Positions 1 through 13,147 of a DNA stretch of 64,000 nucleotides are shown here, in pieces. Origin of the DNA: Lepidodermella squamata (taxonomy: Eukaryota; Gastrotricha); contig JBLDXI010000017.1 in assembly GCA_047495785.1 (NCBI GenBank), positions 2,356,001 through 2,420,000 of the forward strand, read 5' to 3'. A program made the translations under genes and the position numbers. Numbering within the stretch: the stretch's first letter is position 1; each line of letters begins with the position of its first letter. Under the pieces are notes generated by a model that was given only the letters and a program-made list of their open reading frames with translations, had not been told where the DNA came from and searched no databases.

Positions 1-3000
1 GATTCCAGAACCTCAGCCAAGGCTGCAACCAGCTTCGAAACTGCGTACACAGACTCTAGCACGTTTTGTCCAAGCTTATTTTTGATAAGCATCGATGCCC
101 CAAGAGCGGCAAGGAGTGTAATGAACCTCAGACTCTGTTAATTTCCTCAATAGATAAAAATTCGGTAGATTAAAGTAAATTTACCGGCGTTGGCAGCGTA
201 ACAAGGAAATGGAGGATAGTATTGCCTTCGCCATCTTGCGTATCGAAAACATTCGGCATCTTTGTCTGCCTCTCAGATTCTTCTCGACTTTTAGGGTTGT
301 TGAAGCTCTTCGCAATAAAACGTAAACAAGCCTCAAGTCTGTCTTCGAGCTCAACTTGACCCGTCGTCGTATTTTCGAACTGATAACTATTCGCGTTTTC
401 AATCAAGTAGTGCAACGGCGTTTTGCCCGATGCATCGGGTTTGGTCACCTGGGAACCTCGATCAGCTAGAAGTTGAACAATAGTAGTGTCAGCCTGGCGG
501 CAAGCAAAATGCATAGGGGTAAGTCCAGTTTTATCGGCTTGGTTGGAATCGGAGCCCAGTTTCAACAGCTTTTCTACAACATCTGTTTTCTTCTTCTGAA
601 TCGCGTATATCAGGGCCGTCCTGCCGTCGTTATCTGGCACGTCCAGCATTGTGCTGGACTGCTCGAGTAAAATCCTGGTCATGACGTCGTCGTCTGCGAG
701 TATCGCCTTGGTTAGCAGCACCTGATTGTTTGATTCGACATCTTTCACGTTGAGAATACTCGCGCCCTTTGACAAGAGAACAGTCAACGCTTCTTCGTTT
801 TGCTTTCCGACCAGGACACCCAGACACGTCAATCCCCTGACGTTGGGAATGGCAGGGTCAGAGCCATGAGAAAGCAAGTATGACATCATGTCGGTGTCTT
901 CAAGCTCCGTAGCTAAGAAAAGAGCAGTTCTGCCAAGCTTATCTTGAGCATTCAAAGGCTGCCTGGAAAATGTTCAAAAAAATTGATGAAAAATAAGCTT
1001 ATCAACAGCTGAACAGAAGTGCAGAAAATCGATCAACACGCAAGTGCTCACAAAATCTAGTGACATGCAGAAGAGTGAGAAACACTACAGTTTCATACCT
1101 GACGTCAATATCAAAGCGGCTGTTTCATGAAAGATGAATTTGAGAAAAATAAAATGAACGAAGTAAATAAACCATTTTTGCAATGTTTTCCCACGACAAG
1201 CTTCAGATGTAAAAATAAATTTCGAAGCAGTTAACTATCCTGAGCTGTAGCTGTACCAGTATACTTCGGGTGCGTATCTATTTTGGCCTCAAAAGCGATC
1301 ATTACCTTCCAGCTTCGATCAAAGCTCTAACCATGTCCAACCTCCGCATCGTTACCGCTTTCATCAAAGCAGTGAAACCGGTTCGTTTAACAGGTGTCGT
1401 CATGAGAACGTTGAACTGCGTTGCAATGCTTAGAATATAGTTGAAACACCGTTCCGAGTTATTTTCGATAGCAAGGTACATTAATGTGTGACCCGCAAAA
1501 TCAACTGCGTTCACATCAGCCTTGCATTTTTGCACGAGGAACTTCAATAGTTCATCGTTATCTTCGACCGTTGCAAACATCGCCGGGGTACGGCCGTTAA
1601 TTTGACGCCCATTTACATTGGCGCCATATTTGATTAGTAGTTGGATGCAAGCGGGATCGTTGTTCAATACCGCCGTGTGCAATGGCAAATATTCGCCCCG
1701 ACCTTCCCATATTTCGGCTGAAATTAAAATAGCCGAATTAGTTTATGGTGATAATCATTGGAAAATTCCTACTGTTGGCGCCTGCTAGAAGCAGACTTTG
1801 CACAACCTTTGCATAGCTTGATTGAACTGCCAGATGCAAGGCTGTGAAGCCATAGTCGTCGCGAGTGTTCATTCTGATTTTCGAAGATTTAACCAGCAAT
1901 TCGACAACTACTCATCGGCACTACTTATAAGAGAATTTAGCACGTAAATCATTACATACCTTCGTTGTGATTTCTGTAAGCGGCAAGATGTAGTGCGGTC
2001 ATGTTGTTATAAGCCTTCGCATTTATCTAAAAAACCACAAATAATAAGTGAAACAGCGAAAATAATCTCTGTGTACGTTTGCTCCGAATTCCACCAAAAA
2101 TCTACACGCATCGTAATGGCCAAACCAAGATGCTACCATAAGAGGCGTCCAATGGTTATTGGGCAACTCGTCGTCTTTCGGGGCCCCGGCCTCGAGCAGC
2201 TTTTTCACTGTCAAGCCATCGCCTGTTTCAGCGGCGTACATCAAAACAGAAATACCTGGGGGAAATGTTGAGGCTGGGAATGAATGCTGATAGGAATGGT
2301 GAAGTGCTCACCGAAATCATTCCTCTGCTCTTTAGCATCCAATCCTTTAGACAGCAAGGTAGTAATCGCGCCAGATTCCCCAGATTTTGCTGCCATAATC
2401 AGGGCATTATTGCCGTATCGGACGTCTTTGGTTGGTGGCAATGTCTTCATTCGGCTGGCTAGAATTTTGACAATATCAGTGTGTTTGTTTTGACAAGAAA
2501 ACATCAACGCATCGAAACCGTCACTCTGAACTGCGTTCAGGTCAACTTGACCTATTGCGGGGAAAAATAGCGCAGAATTCCGAATGAGCCATGTTCCACC
2601 GAATCTAATCAACGGCTTACCAGTTTTCAAGAGCGAATTTACAACAGCCGTGTGACCTTTAGCTGCTGCAAACATCAAAGGAGTGTGGCCACGGCTATCT
2701 GTTGTATTCACATTTGCCCCCTTGGCGATCAACAACGAGGCGACCGAGCCTCTCCCTTCTTGAGCAGCAACCTTGAATAAATATATATCCGGTTAGTTAT
2801 AGTTATATAAGACTTCATCACGAGGAACATACGGATAAAGGAGTTGCGCCATCTTTGTTGTTCGCTTCGATTTTGCCCCCAGCTTCGATGAGCAAAGCAG
2901 CTATTTTGTCGTAGCCGAAGTAAGCAGCAAGATGCAAAGGCGTCCACATTTCATTGTCATGAACGTCGACAAATGCCCTCGCTACTAACAAGGCTCTGAC

Positions 3001-3923
3001 GTTATCTTCGCAACCACCTTAGCAAATCAATATTGGTAGTAGGATTCAGTCCGATATTGAGTAATCTTACATTTCACTGCGTACATTAGAGGTGTATAGC
3101 CGAATCGTTGGATTATGTTGACCTCAGCGTTGTAGGATATCATTTCTTTACAAAGGTCGATATTGGACGCATGTGCACCCTGGCATATGAACATGAAAGG
3201 CGTCATCCCATAAAGGTCTAATTCAATATTATAAAGTTTATGCAAGTTTCAAAAAAGTTGGTTATCTTACCTTGAAAGTTTATCAAAATCCGCGCTCTAG
3301 GAGCAAGGTATTTGACCAGCTCAATATGATTATACTCGGCAGCATAATGCAAAATTGTCTTGTTCATGCCGTCTTGGGCATAAATGTCTGCACCCTGTTT
3401 CTGCATTTCTTGTATTAACGCCTGGCGATTGAACCGAGCTGCATAATGACAGGCTTTCCACCAATATTCCAGAGGACGTTTAGCCATTGCTTTGCGAGGA
3501 AACGGCGTTTGGAAAAACAACCGCGCTTGTTGTACTGTCGACATTCTTTTGAGCCATGCTTGCATCTCATTTTTGCGGTCGAAGTATATGATATCGATTA
3601 GTTGAATAAGTTCCGGAGTCTCATTCAGATCGGGATCAGAAAAATCGACTTCAAACATGTTAAGCCCAGCATCGGCAATCTCAGCTCGCTTTGTGGCATC
3701 TAAGATAGTTCCCGGGCCGATTTTTCCGCCAGTCGATCTTTTCTGAGAAAGTGGAATCATGATATATGCCTGCATATACCATAGAGACAACTAAAAATCG
3801 CAAGGCAACAAAAAAAAATCACAAGCAAAGCAACGTAAATAATAGGTGCGTCTTATGCATAAATCGACGAAAATTTAACAGCTCGAATACCTTTCCAAGC
3901 TTATTCATTGCTCGAGATGCCAT
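1..3923 (-). CDS. Long ankyrin-repeat protein, 12 exons, C-terminus off the left edge (partial)
   Basis: Exons (minus strand, 5' to 3'): 3891-3923, 3271-3769, 3071-3217, 2833-3017, 2621-2771, 2312-2551, 2077-2255, 1960-2026, 1773-1907, 1306-1717, 185-962, 1-134. All junctions are GT..AG and keep frame, giving about 986 residues in the window. The start ATG at 3923 opens an 11-codon exon (MASRAMNKLGK). Exon 2 could instead begin at 3790, also in frame. After about 130 non-repeat residues come at least 15 ankyrin repeats, such as NEMWTPLHLAAYFGYDKIAA and SRGHTPLMFAAAKGHTAVVN. Ankyrin repeats bind other proteins; the partner is unknown. The specific family is not recognised. A tankyrase-like enzyme of the nematode type is one untested option, because the part that would carry WGR and PARP domains is missing. 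Most introns are 50-69 bp; the intron 963-1305 is 343 bp and could hide a small exon. Confidence 0.9.
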
Positions 3924-4883
3924 AATTAAGCCGCGTCTAGTTTGCGCCCAAAAGTTCGCTTGATTGCGAAAGAAATGCAAGCACAATTCAGTCCAATTTC
4001 AGTCTAGTTGAATTTCTCAAGAGAAGAGGTTAAATGCCTGCCGTTTCAGCCTTAAGAGAGGACAACTACCGTTGGAAACATGCTTCTTATTTCTTTGCAT
4101 GCATAATTTAGCGCTTCCAAGTTTACAACAAGCAGCACAATGAGCAGTAGATCAATATTCTGTCGATCGCAACGTAGCGGCAATATCAAGCTCAACTTAA
4201 ATATCATAAATATCATTAAGATGCGGCAGCACCAACGAATATTTTTCTCCCATCGTTATGTTCAGAAAGCGTTCAGCCTATAAAATAGGAAGGTGTTGAC
4301 AAATTTACAACTCGGTATAGTATTGATGCTGATGTGTCTATGTCTCAATGGAGTGAATACGTCATTTCTTTGAAGCTCGCGGGCGCACTTTTTGAAGGCA
4401 ATAAGTCGCATGGGCTTTCACATAGGATAACGCATGAAATCTTAGCATAAAATGTTTTCAAAGAGGACTGAAGTGCAGAAAGCCGGTTACTGTAAAAGAT
4501 GCGCTCATTTCGACAACAAATGTATCTCATTCTTGCCTTTCCTGCCGATGATGAGATGAATGACTTTATAACTGAGGCGCAGCTGCGTCGCATGGCTTAT
4601 TCTTTCTGTTATCTTAGGAGATGTCTAGCAGCGGCTCTTGAATTTTGCAAATAATCATCCACCGACGTCCGGAGTCAAGTGCTGTTAACAAAATATCTTA
4701 TGGAAAGCAGAGATAGCAGCAGATTGAAAGGATAAATATTGAGAATTAACAACGCCGTAATTTTTCGGAACTTTTTTGCTTGTGCATTTCAACTTCTCGA
4801 CACAAAAAGCATTCGTCTCCCGGCTTCACACGACAGTGTAAAATGTATATTTGTTGATCAAGCTGATTTGTATCAAGTTTTCT

Positions 4884-4904
4884 CTATAAGCTATAAGCTA
4901 TAAG
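4884..4904. repeat. Triple 7-bp tandem repeat (ctataag x3)
   Basis: Three perfect head-to-tail copies of ctataag are visible. It is a short local duplication with no evident function. Confidence 0.9.
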
Positions 4905-7900
4905 CCCTTGAGCCTTGCAGGTTCCAGCACGAGGCTTGGCTTCTGCATTCCTCTTTAAACCTGAAATCAATGCGGCAAAGAAAATAGCCCGTATAATCTT
5001 TATTATTTCAATTGTTATTTTTTTACAACAAGAATACTAATTTTTAGGTAAAACTTTTTTGGCGGAAAATCAAGAAAATTCAAACGCACGCGGTACTGCT
5101 CATCGTGACTTTTGACGTTTCTTGTCTATATTCTTCTCCGAATGTAACTGAGCAGACAGTCGACAGTCACTGGCTTCAGTTTCTGCCAGCTGCCAGTCAT
5201 CACTCAGCGAAACTGTGATCGATCAGTGGCCAATTTCTTAGCGCATTTTCGGTGACGAGGAGCATATTGAACTGAGGGGGACTCTTTTTGATTCGTGCGG
5301 CTTTATAGAGTATGCCAAAATAAGTCAGGTTTTATTTCTCTCTCCCACGGCTAATGCTGAGGAAGAAAAAGACAAGGAAACCCCTATCACTCACCTAGCT
5401 CCGCTCTGCGAACGCTGTGAAGTTTGCTCTTTTTGTAAACTGAACGAATCGAACAATTCAAGGCCATTCGTTTCGTTTAAAGGCTGTTGCTTCGGTAAAG
5501 TTCCAATGGTTTTATTTAGCTTCCATTACATTACATTACTTCCATCTTTACGAGGTCTATAACGAGGTGCCATCTGTCATCTGTCTATTTCTTGACTCTT
5601 GATTACTTTAACTTGGTCCTACTTTCTTATGCATGAGACTCAACAATCGGTCATGAGTCTGCGTCGTTCGTTATTTGTTATTTGTTGAGTCTTATCTTGT
5701 CGAATCTGCTGACAAGCTACCCATTGGCTGAACTTGGAACTCGCTAATAGTATTGACTAACCACTAGCCTAGCCAAGTCATGTCTTAATGCATAATTCAC
5801 TTTCGGCCAAAAAGATCCGACCACGTTAGTTTTTGAAGTTGTTAGTTTATTTTGATGATATCTATCCAATCGTTTTCAAAATAACAGATAAATTATTAAT
5901 ATATACATATTAAGGAGTATTTTGAGCCGAGCGGAGCTTATAACGTCTAACGTCTAAAAGCATTCTCGCTTTCAAGATCGAGTTCGATTATACGCGTGCG
6001 CTAAGTCATTCATAACTGTAAATAAACTCATGACCCAACTAATCAATTGGCTATTTTTTCCTAATTCAAAGATCAATTTTCGAAATTGAGTAAACATACC
6101 GAGCGCCTTACTGAATTGCCAATTTTTTATAATTCGTTTTGCGATTATAATTTTTCAGCTTGACTGTTATCGTCAAAACAGTGATAACTGCCAATTTATC
6201 CTCCTGCTACTTGACATCTCTCATGGTAGTTAGCTATAAGATAGTGGGTGCAAGGAATTTTTATGGTTCGTTTGACGTCACCCGGGACTTATCTTATTTA
6301 CTTGGTATCGCGGGTATTAATTAATGATTTGGGGGCTAGCGCGTTGCTTGAGGTTATTTCTGCTGCCATAGCGTAATGACCTGCAACCTGCAATCCTTGA
6401 GAGATGTCAATAGCTTAGTCTCTCGTTTCTCAGTTGTTGTTTGCTCAACGTTTGAGGCGTTCAGTCCGCGGCTGCCCGCTCTTTCTGCGCATTAGTTTTG
6501 ACGTTGTGTGACCATCACTTGTGGCAGATTACCTTGCACTTCCATTGTTTTTCAATGTTTTTGTTACCATTTACCATAATTTAGGCAAATGACATTGCGC
6601 TGGTAGCGGCGAGCTAGATTGCGGCTTTTTACCGTGTTCCTAAGATTTGCGGAGAGGATATGTAAACCATGAATTGAGCTGATAGTATTACTTATACAAA
6701 ATGTTCAAATTTTAATTGCTAGTTTTAATTTGTAAAAACTAATGTAGCTCATAGTCTCACAAGCTAAATAGTCGCTGCTAATTTATTACGCACTAATTAG
6801 CTAGTTCTCATGACTGATTCGCAGCTTTTACCTTGAGCTATTCTGTTAAAAACAACCGATTAATTCCATGTGTCTTTGTGATAATTTCGTTTTCCGGAAG
6901 TGCGCTTTATTAGCGTAGGCGTTGTATGCAATATAACTTTTATCTTGGCGTCGAATGCGCGACCCTAACGCTCACGAAACGATAACAGATAATTTACCAG
7001 TGCATGGGCGCAGATTTTCCGTTGGTGTATAGTATTATACTCTCATATGTTTGCCTTAGCGACTGCAACTAGGCGTAAATTTTGTTGTTCTTGCGCGTCG
7101 GCTTTAATTTTTGCCGTTGGGCTGTCTATGATAGACTTCTTCTCATCATCTCCGGTGTGCTCTTGACGACTGGGCCATTATTAGAGGGTCTCAAGTTCAA
7201 TATTGGATTAAACTCGCGACAAATTGAATCGCCCCTGCTCTCGAAGGTGCACATTGCTATTGGCGAGGTGAACTAGCCCGGTTATCGTAAGAACTGCGTA
7301 AGAATTCGTGCGGTCTTGCGCCGTATTTCGTAATCTTTGACGATATTGGTGTTGGGCTGCTATGCCTCTTGACACTATGGCGAGTTGAATAGCGAGACGC
7401 CAAATCAGCTGTACGAATCACGTTCTAGATGAGTATACTTTTTGATAATTTTCTTGCCACTTCTATTTACAGAATTTAGCTAAATAGGTTTAATAGTTTT
7501 AAAAGGGCTCATTTTAACCGTAAATGAGCTTTCTCTTGTTTTTGCTATTGATGCGTTAGTTTTTGCGATTATGCTTTTAAGGCGAACCTTTTTACCTGCA
7601 CGTTTTAAGTGACAGTAAACAATCAACAATTTTTCAGACACATCTCACCATTTCTCCGCCGTGCACTCGAGTGCAAAATTACGATTCGAAGAAGCCTGCT
7701 GTTTACGGAATTGATTTGCTACTACTTCGTGCCGAAACGCCTGATTTCTTATCCATCTCCGTTCCGATTGTTTACAGATTTTCATAGTCAATGTTTGTGA
7801 TCTTTATTGTGTATAACGCGGGAGCTGTCATTATTGACTACCAGCACGCGTGTGTGATGTCATGGTAAGAAGCCGCCGCGCCAAGTTCAGCGCCAGTTTC

Positions 7901-10261
7901 AACAAGTCGGTCGGTCGGGCGCCCTCCGAAAAATTCTGGGTGATGCGCGATGCTACTAATACATAGTAGTGCCAGCTCTAGAGGCGCTTTAATTAGCGTC
8001 GGTTTCGTCTGCGCACATATCTAACCAGAGAAGAATCATCAAATAATAAATAATCGCAGTGATAATATTAAAACACGCGCATTCCATCAACCCGATTTAT
8101 TCTACACTGCTGCTTTTTCTTCGCGCATTCCACAGGGTGTTGGCAGTGGTCTTTCGCGCTTCCCGTAGTGCCAAGTACCCGATTTGGCCGTTGTATCGCG
8201 CGCATCCGTTTCGTCTATTAAATCGCCATTTGTTCATTCAGTGGTAATTGCGCGCCGCTGCTCTGTTTTTCGCAGCGTGTGTTTTGATCCATTTCAAATT
8301 GTTAATTTATTTTTCTTAGCAATCTGCGCTGCCCACACTGTACGTTTTTGTTATCGTTCTGGTGGCAGCAGTTATGATACTACTTCTACTACTGGTGGTG
8401 TGTTGTTTTTGTTAACGTTTTCTCCGTTATTTACGTTGAATGGTATTATTAGCCGGCTAATATCCTCGGACTTTTATTGTCATCTGGCGGCGGCAGGCAT
8501 TGTAATACTACTACTACTGCTTTGCAATATTCATTATTTTAGCTGGCAGGGTGGCAAAAATATACACATGTTGTTTCTCCTTAGCCAGATTGAGCCTGCG
8601 AAGTAGTTGTAGTACATTAAGGCAGAGGCTGAGATGAGCGTCGCTCGGCATCTTTGCCCAATAGCGTATAGTAATGTGAAACAAGCTGAAGAAAGTGAGT
8701 GTCCGCTCGTGCTGTGGCGCGCTCGATGCATTTTTAGTTAACAATTCTTTTGTTTCGGCCCGCAGAACTTTTTCCTCAGCCCTCCACACCGCTGCCGAGT
8801 AGGTAAAATCCCAACATGCTAATTCGCTATTATTTGTATACCTATCCACTCGGTCTTATGAGTTCGCGTGCAACCGGCCACCTCTAACGCCATTTATCTC
8901 ACCATGTTTCTTTTTCCGCAAAAATAACATATTATTGTTTCAGTTTCGCCCGTTTTGCGACCGCGCGGCTTCCATGCGATGTAGTACGCCGAATGAAAAT
9001 GCTATGATAATATTGATTCGCGCGATCTTGCGATGAAAAAGAAATTTTCAACCCGCTGAGGGACTGCTGCTGTGGCATGTCCATTAAACAGCCGGGATTT
9101 CCACATGATAGCCATCATCATTTTATTACGTTATTTTTACTACATTCAGCTATACTAGCTCCCACATGACACGCCATCGCGATTTCTTCCGGAAAACGCC
9201 ACGCGAGCAACAAAAACACGTTAACGTGATATTATTGTGACGATGATGTTGAATTTTGCATACACTGCAAAATATTTCGCTCAATTTCACTCCGCTCATA
9301 ATTTAATTCAAAACCACTGATGGTACTCGCGCGCGAGTTGCACGTGCCAGTTACGAGTAAACAACATTTTCTCGTTTACAAATTATAATGCGCCGTCGTT
9401 GAGATGAAGATGTCGTTTAAGGCAGACAACTTGCGCGCCTGTTATCTTATTTTTTCCACCGCAACAACTGTTAAGCCGTAATAAAAACCTAAAGTGCACG
9501 TTATTTTATTGCTCTTTTTCGTTTTTCAAGAAAGTCCTTAGCTACTCGTGTTTAACACGGCTAGTATCATGTAGATATTAGTGAAAATTGATTATTAGAC
9601 CGCGCACACCTCAGACTTCTAAAATGCGTGCGAATTTTCTCCCCCAAAAAAATTCACGGTTGTAAAGCCGTGCTATTAAGGTGGACACGTGCTCGGCGAT
9701 GCTGTTAAGTTGCGTATAGCACCTCGCCGGCTCGCTTCAAACGTAACTTTCTGCACCTTCACTAAAACTTGCCTTTGTTCTTCATAGCAGTTGTGTTAGT
9801 AGTGTAGGCTACCTCACTAAGTCTCACTATTTTCGCGCCCTTTTTTCGCTCTATTATGCGGTAATGATTGTTATTTTCTCTCGCCGTTGTTACCTGTTTG
9901 TGTTACTCATTTTCAACTTGAAAAGGGGCTTGATAATACGACGTGCCAGCCGCTCTTGATTCATATTATTGCCGGCTTTCGGGAGTTCCTGGTTTTAAAT
10001 AATTACATAGCCTAACATATATGCCGAGACTGCCTCTTAGCGTTTTGCGAATAAAGTGAAGGAGGAAAGGTCGGGTAGAAAACACCATTTCACACTTCAG
10101 CCGCGCGCTTTCTACCGCATTGAATCCTGGCTTCTTTAGACATTACGACTCGCCGAAATAACGGAGACTCTTACCACACCACTTCCAGCCCGTGTTTTCT
10201 GTTTTCTACATCACGGGCCAATGGCTTTGTGTTACGCTGCGGTTAATAATAGATATTAGAC

Positions 10262-10276
10262 GATGATGATGATGAT
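10262..10276. repeat. (GAT)5 microsatellite
   Basis: Five perfect GAT units lie in the non-coding region upstream of the KASH gene. Confidence 0.9.
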
Positions 10277-13147
10277 GGTACATGTTCTGCGTAGCCCGCG
10301 GCTTCGTTTTGCCAAATTTTCAATAATAATATGCTATCAAAACTTGGCGTGGCTGCGTTTGTTTAGTTATTTAGACGCGCACGGGCATGTTTTTCTAATA
10401 AAGCGCGCACTTTTTTAAACCACTCGGGCGTGATCCGGGGCGTATTAGCCGACTATGATCTCTTCCGCATCCACCTCTCGTCTTTTTTCGACGCGCGTTT
10501 CCTTCCGCCGTGAAAATACACAGCTGGGTCTTCCTTATAATACGTTAGAACAACAACAAGTGCACCAACGAAAATGGGCGGCGGAGCGTCAAAAACAACA
10601 AACTTCTTAGCAGCACGTGTTAATCAATTCAGCTGCCTGGTATTGTCGATGACCAGGGGCCCAGAAAAATCAACCTTGTTGTTTACTCGTTCTTAAAAAT
10701 TGATCGGATGCAATGTTAAAAAGCCAACACCAGCAATTTGTTTATTGTTTGCCTTTCGAGTTCTTTTCGCGTTCGCAATTTGACCTCATCGTTGGATACA
10801 CTTGGAACCGGACGCGTGGCGCTGTTTAGGGTCTAATCACTACATTTAGCCGCGAAAAATCGATTCCTATTATCGAGAACAGACGTTGCGTAACCCTGGC
10901 GGTGACCCACAACAAATTTAATTGGAAACCCCTTGTTACTACTGTACTGCATGAAACAAGACAGACGCGCCCGCTTTCTAATAATGAATGCATCGATACA
11001 TCATCTCGCAGTGTATTTTGAGGGCGTTCGCCGGCGCTTGCGCAATCGAGCGCTCTCTCTAGGATGTAGCGCCTCTTCGTGTTTGTGGATCTTGTCAGGC
11101 ACCACAAACATATCATCGAACACAGGAGCAGTCGTTTTGTAATTTGGTGCCTTGATGTTTGCTTTTGTTTCTCTTCTACGTGGCGGTATCTTAACGTTAT
11201 TACTGCGGCAGCAAATTATTAGCGTAACTTAATCTAGGCCCAATGTGTTATATTTGTACACCTAGTAACTAGAGGAAGAATAGCGAAACAAGTAAATGTT
11301 ATTACAAGTCTAGATGGCCAGATCAGATTCACCGTGTTTGTGCGCTTTTCGCCTGGCGTGTTCCATCCGTAGCAGCTTGGTAGGTGAAATCTTCCTGCTG
11401 CTTCGTGACCTTGGCGGAGGTGAGCGGCTTGTTGCAGTTAATGTGCGCGTTCCGGATAGATCATTAGCCTGCTACCTTGTTTGAACACACTTACCACCAG
11501 CACCACCGGCACCGCTTGTCTTGTTGTCTGCGCGGTGGCCTTTTTGTTACAACCATTTAATAGTTTATCTATAACGCACTTGTTTGCCATATTTACGAAT
11601 GTTCACGATTTAAATCTGCGTGACTTTTGTCACTGCCTAGGATTTTATGGTTCGCCGCTGTAAGCCTACGGAATTTTTATGAACAAAACGTTCTTCCTTA
11701 TTATTATTATCATCATTGGCAATATGAGGAGATTTTCCGTCGAAAGATGATTTGTTTCTTCACCGTTTTATTTGTCCGTACTCTGTGGCTTTTATTACGC
11801 CGTCTGCGCTGGCCCGTGCAACATATTATCCCCTGCTCTGCTGCTTCAGCCACTGCTTACGATACAACAGCGAGGCGCACTGTCAGTTACGCTTCGGTTA
11901 TATTGTTTTTTTATATCCCTCGTACTGACAGACGAGCGCCTCTCTTTTTTCGCCATGCGCTCTCAATTTTCACTATATTATGATTAACGCTACCGTTTTT
12001 CGATGAACTGTATACCGCTGGTTATATCTAGTTTTCGTACACAAAATACGCACGCAATAATGCCTGGCGGTTATTCAGCACAGCCCGGCGTGGTTACTTT
12101 TTGAACAAGTATCGTTGTTATTAGGCCTCATTACGTCTTGATTTCGTCAAAACACGTACCTCGAGTGGGGAGGGGGGTGAAGTGTCGACTGATACAGGTC
12201 CCATAATTTTGTTTATTCCGCGCCTAACTTCCCTCGCAGTCGGTGCAGCTACGTTTTGATGCAAATTTTGGCGTCGCTGTTGTTTAGCGGTGTCTATTCG
12301 CAAAGCCGCCTCATCATTCAGAAAGTGTCACGCCATTAATTGTTTCGCGCCGTTTCACGATCAAGTTGAAATGTCTCAAGCGGGTCTATTACCTCCTTTC
12401 AAACGCTTTATTTATAAACATTAAATTTTGGCGTGAGTTTTCGTTTTCTAGGGATTAGTTGAATATTACTATGATGTCGTCTTGGCGGTTTAATAATTTG
12501 TCACTTTACATGAATAAAATTAAGTGCGAGCAGCGCGGAAGTGGTGCATCTTCAGCGCGTGTCTGGTACATCTCATTTAGGCTCGTGCTTTCGATTTTTT
12601 GACAGCACGCGTTTAATAAATTGCGAGCGCGTGTTTCAGTACTACGATAATGATGATGTTGCAAGATTCTTGACTTTTTTTCATCAGACAAGTAGCTGCA
12701 TTTACTAGTCGATTGGATGCATTTTTTCTCGCCACTGCGATCATCACACTGGTATCATCATCAGCAACGATATCGATTTTTTATTATTGCGATTTCAATA
12801 ATAACTTGAATAATAACGTGTTACTCGTAGCTTCTTATCCAAAAATCATTGTTTATTTTCTTGTTTCCCATGAAATGAGTCGTTGATTTCCGCACGCCGA
12901 AGTGGCGCCGGCCATTTGAAGATTTCATCTCGAGTGGTGATGTCAAATATTTATTTTTCCTGCCCAGCTATTGTTTCTGCTTGTAATATTAATTCTTGAA
13001 TATTTTCTCTAGGATTTATTGTGTTAATTTATTGCGGAATTATTTTTCAACACAAAAAATGGATTAATTCGCTGGTTTCTCGTTTGCCGTTGCTTTGTTG
13101 GGTCGTTGTTATTATTAAAACTTATTACTATCATTAATATCACCACC

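Larger units (their letters stand above)
3924..13147. other. Gene-free 9.2 kb between divergent genes
   Basis: I see no convincing coding exon, tRNA or mobile element here. The open frames present are short and have no recognisable domain or exon-like borders. The stretch lies between two divergently transcribed genes, so it must contain both promoters and could carry untranslated first exons or enhancers of the KASH gene. Local features are small: a triple 7-bp repeat (ctataag) at 4884-4904 and a (GAT)5 run at 10262-10276. Confidence 0.6.

Noticed and set aside
8184-8606. 140-codon plus-strand frame in the large intergenic region
   Set aside because: Low-complexity hydrophobic translation, overlapped by frames on the other strand, and no exon borders or known motifs.
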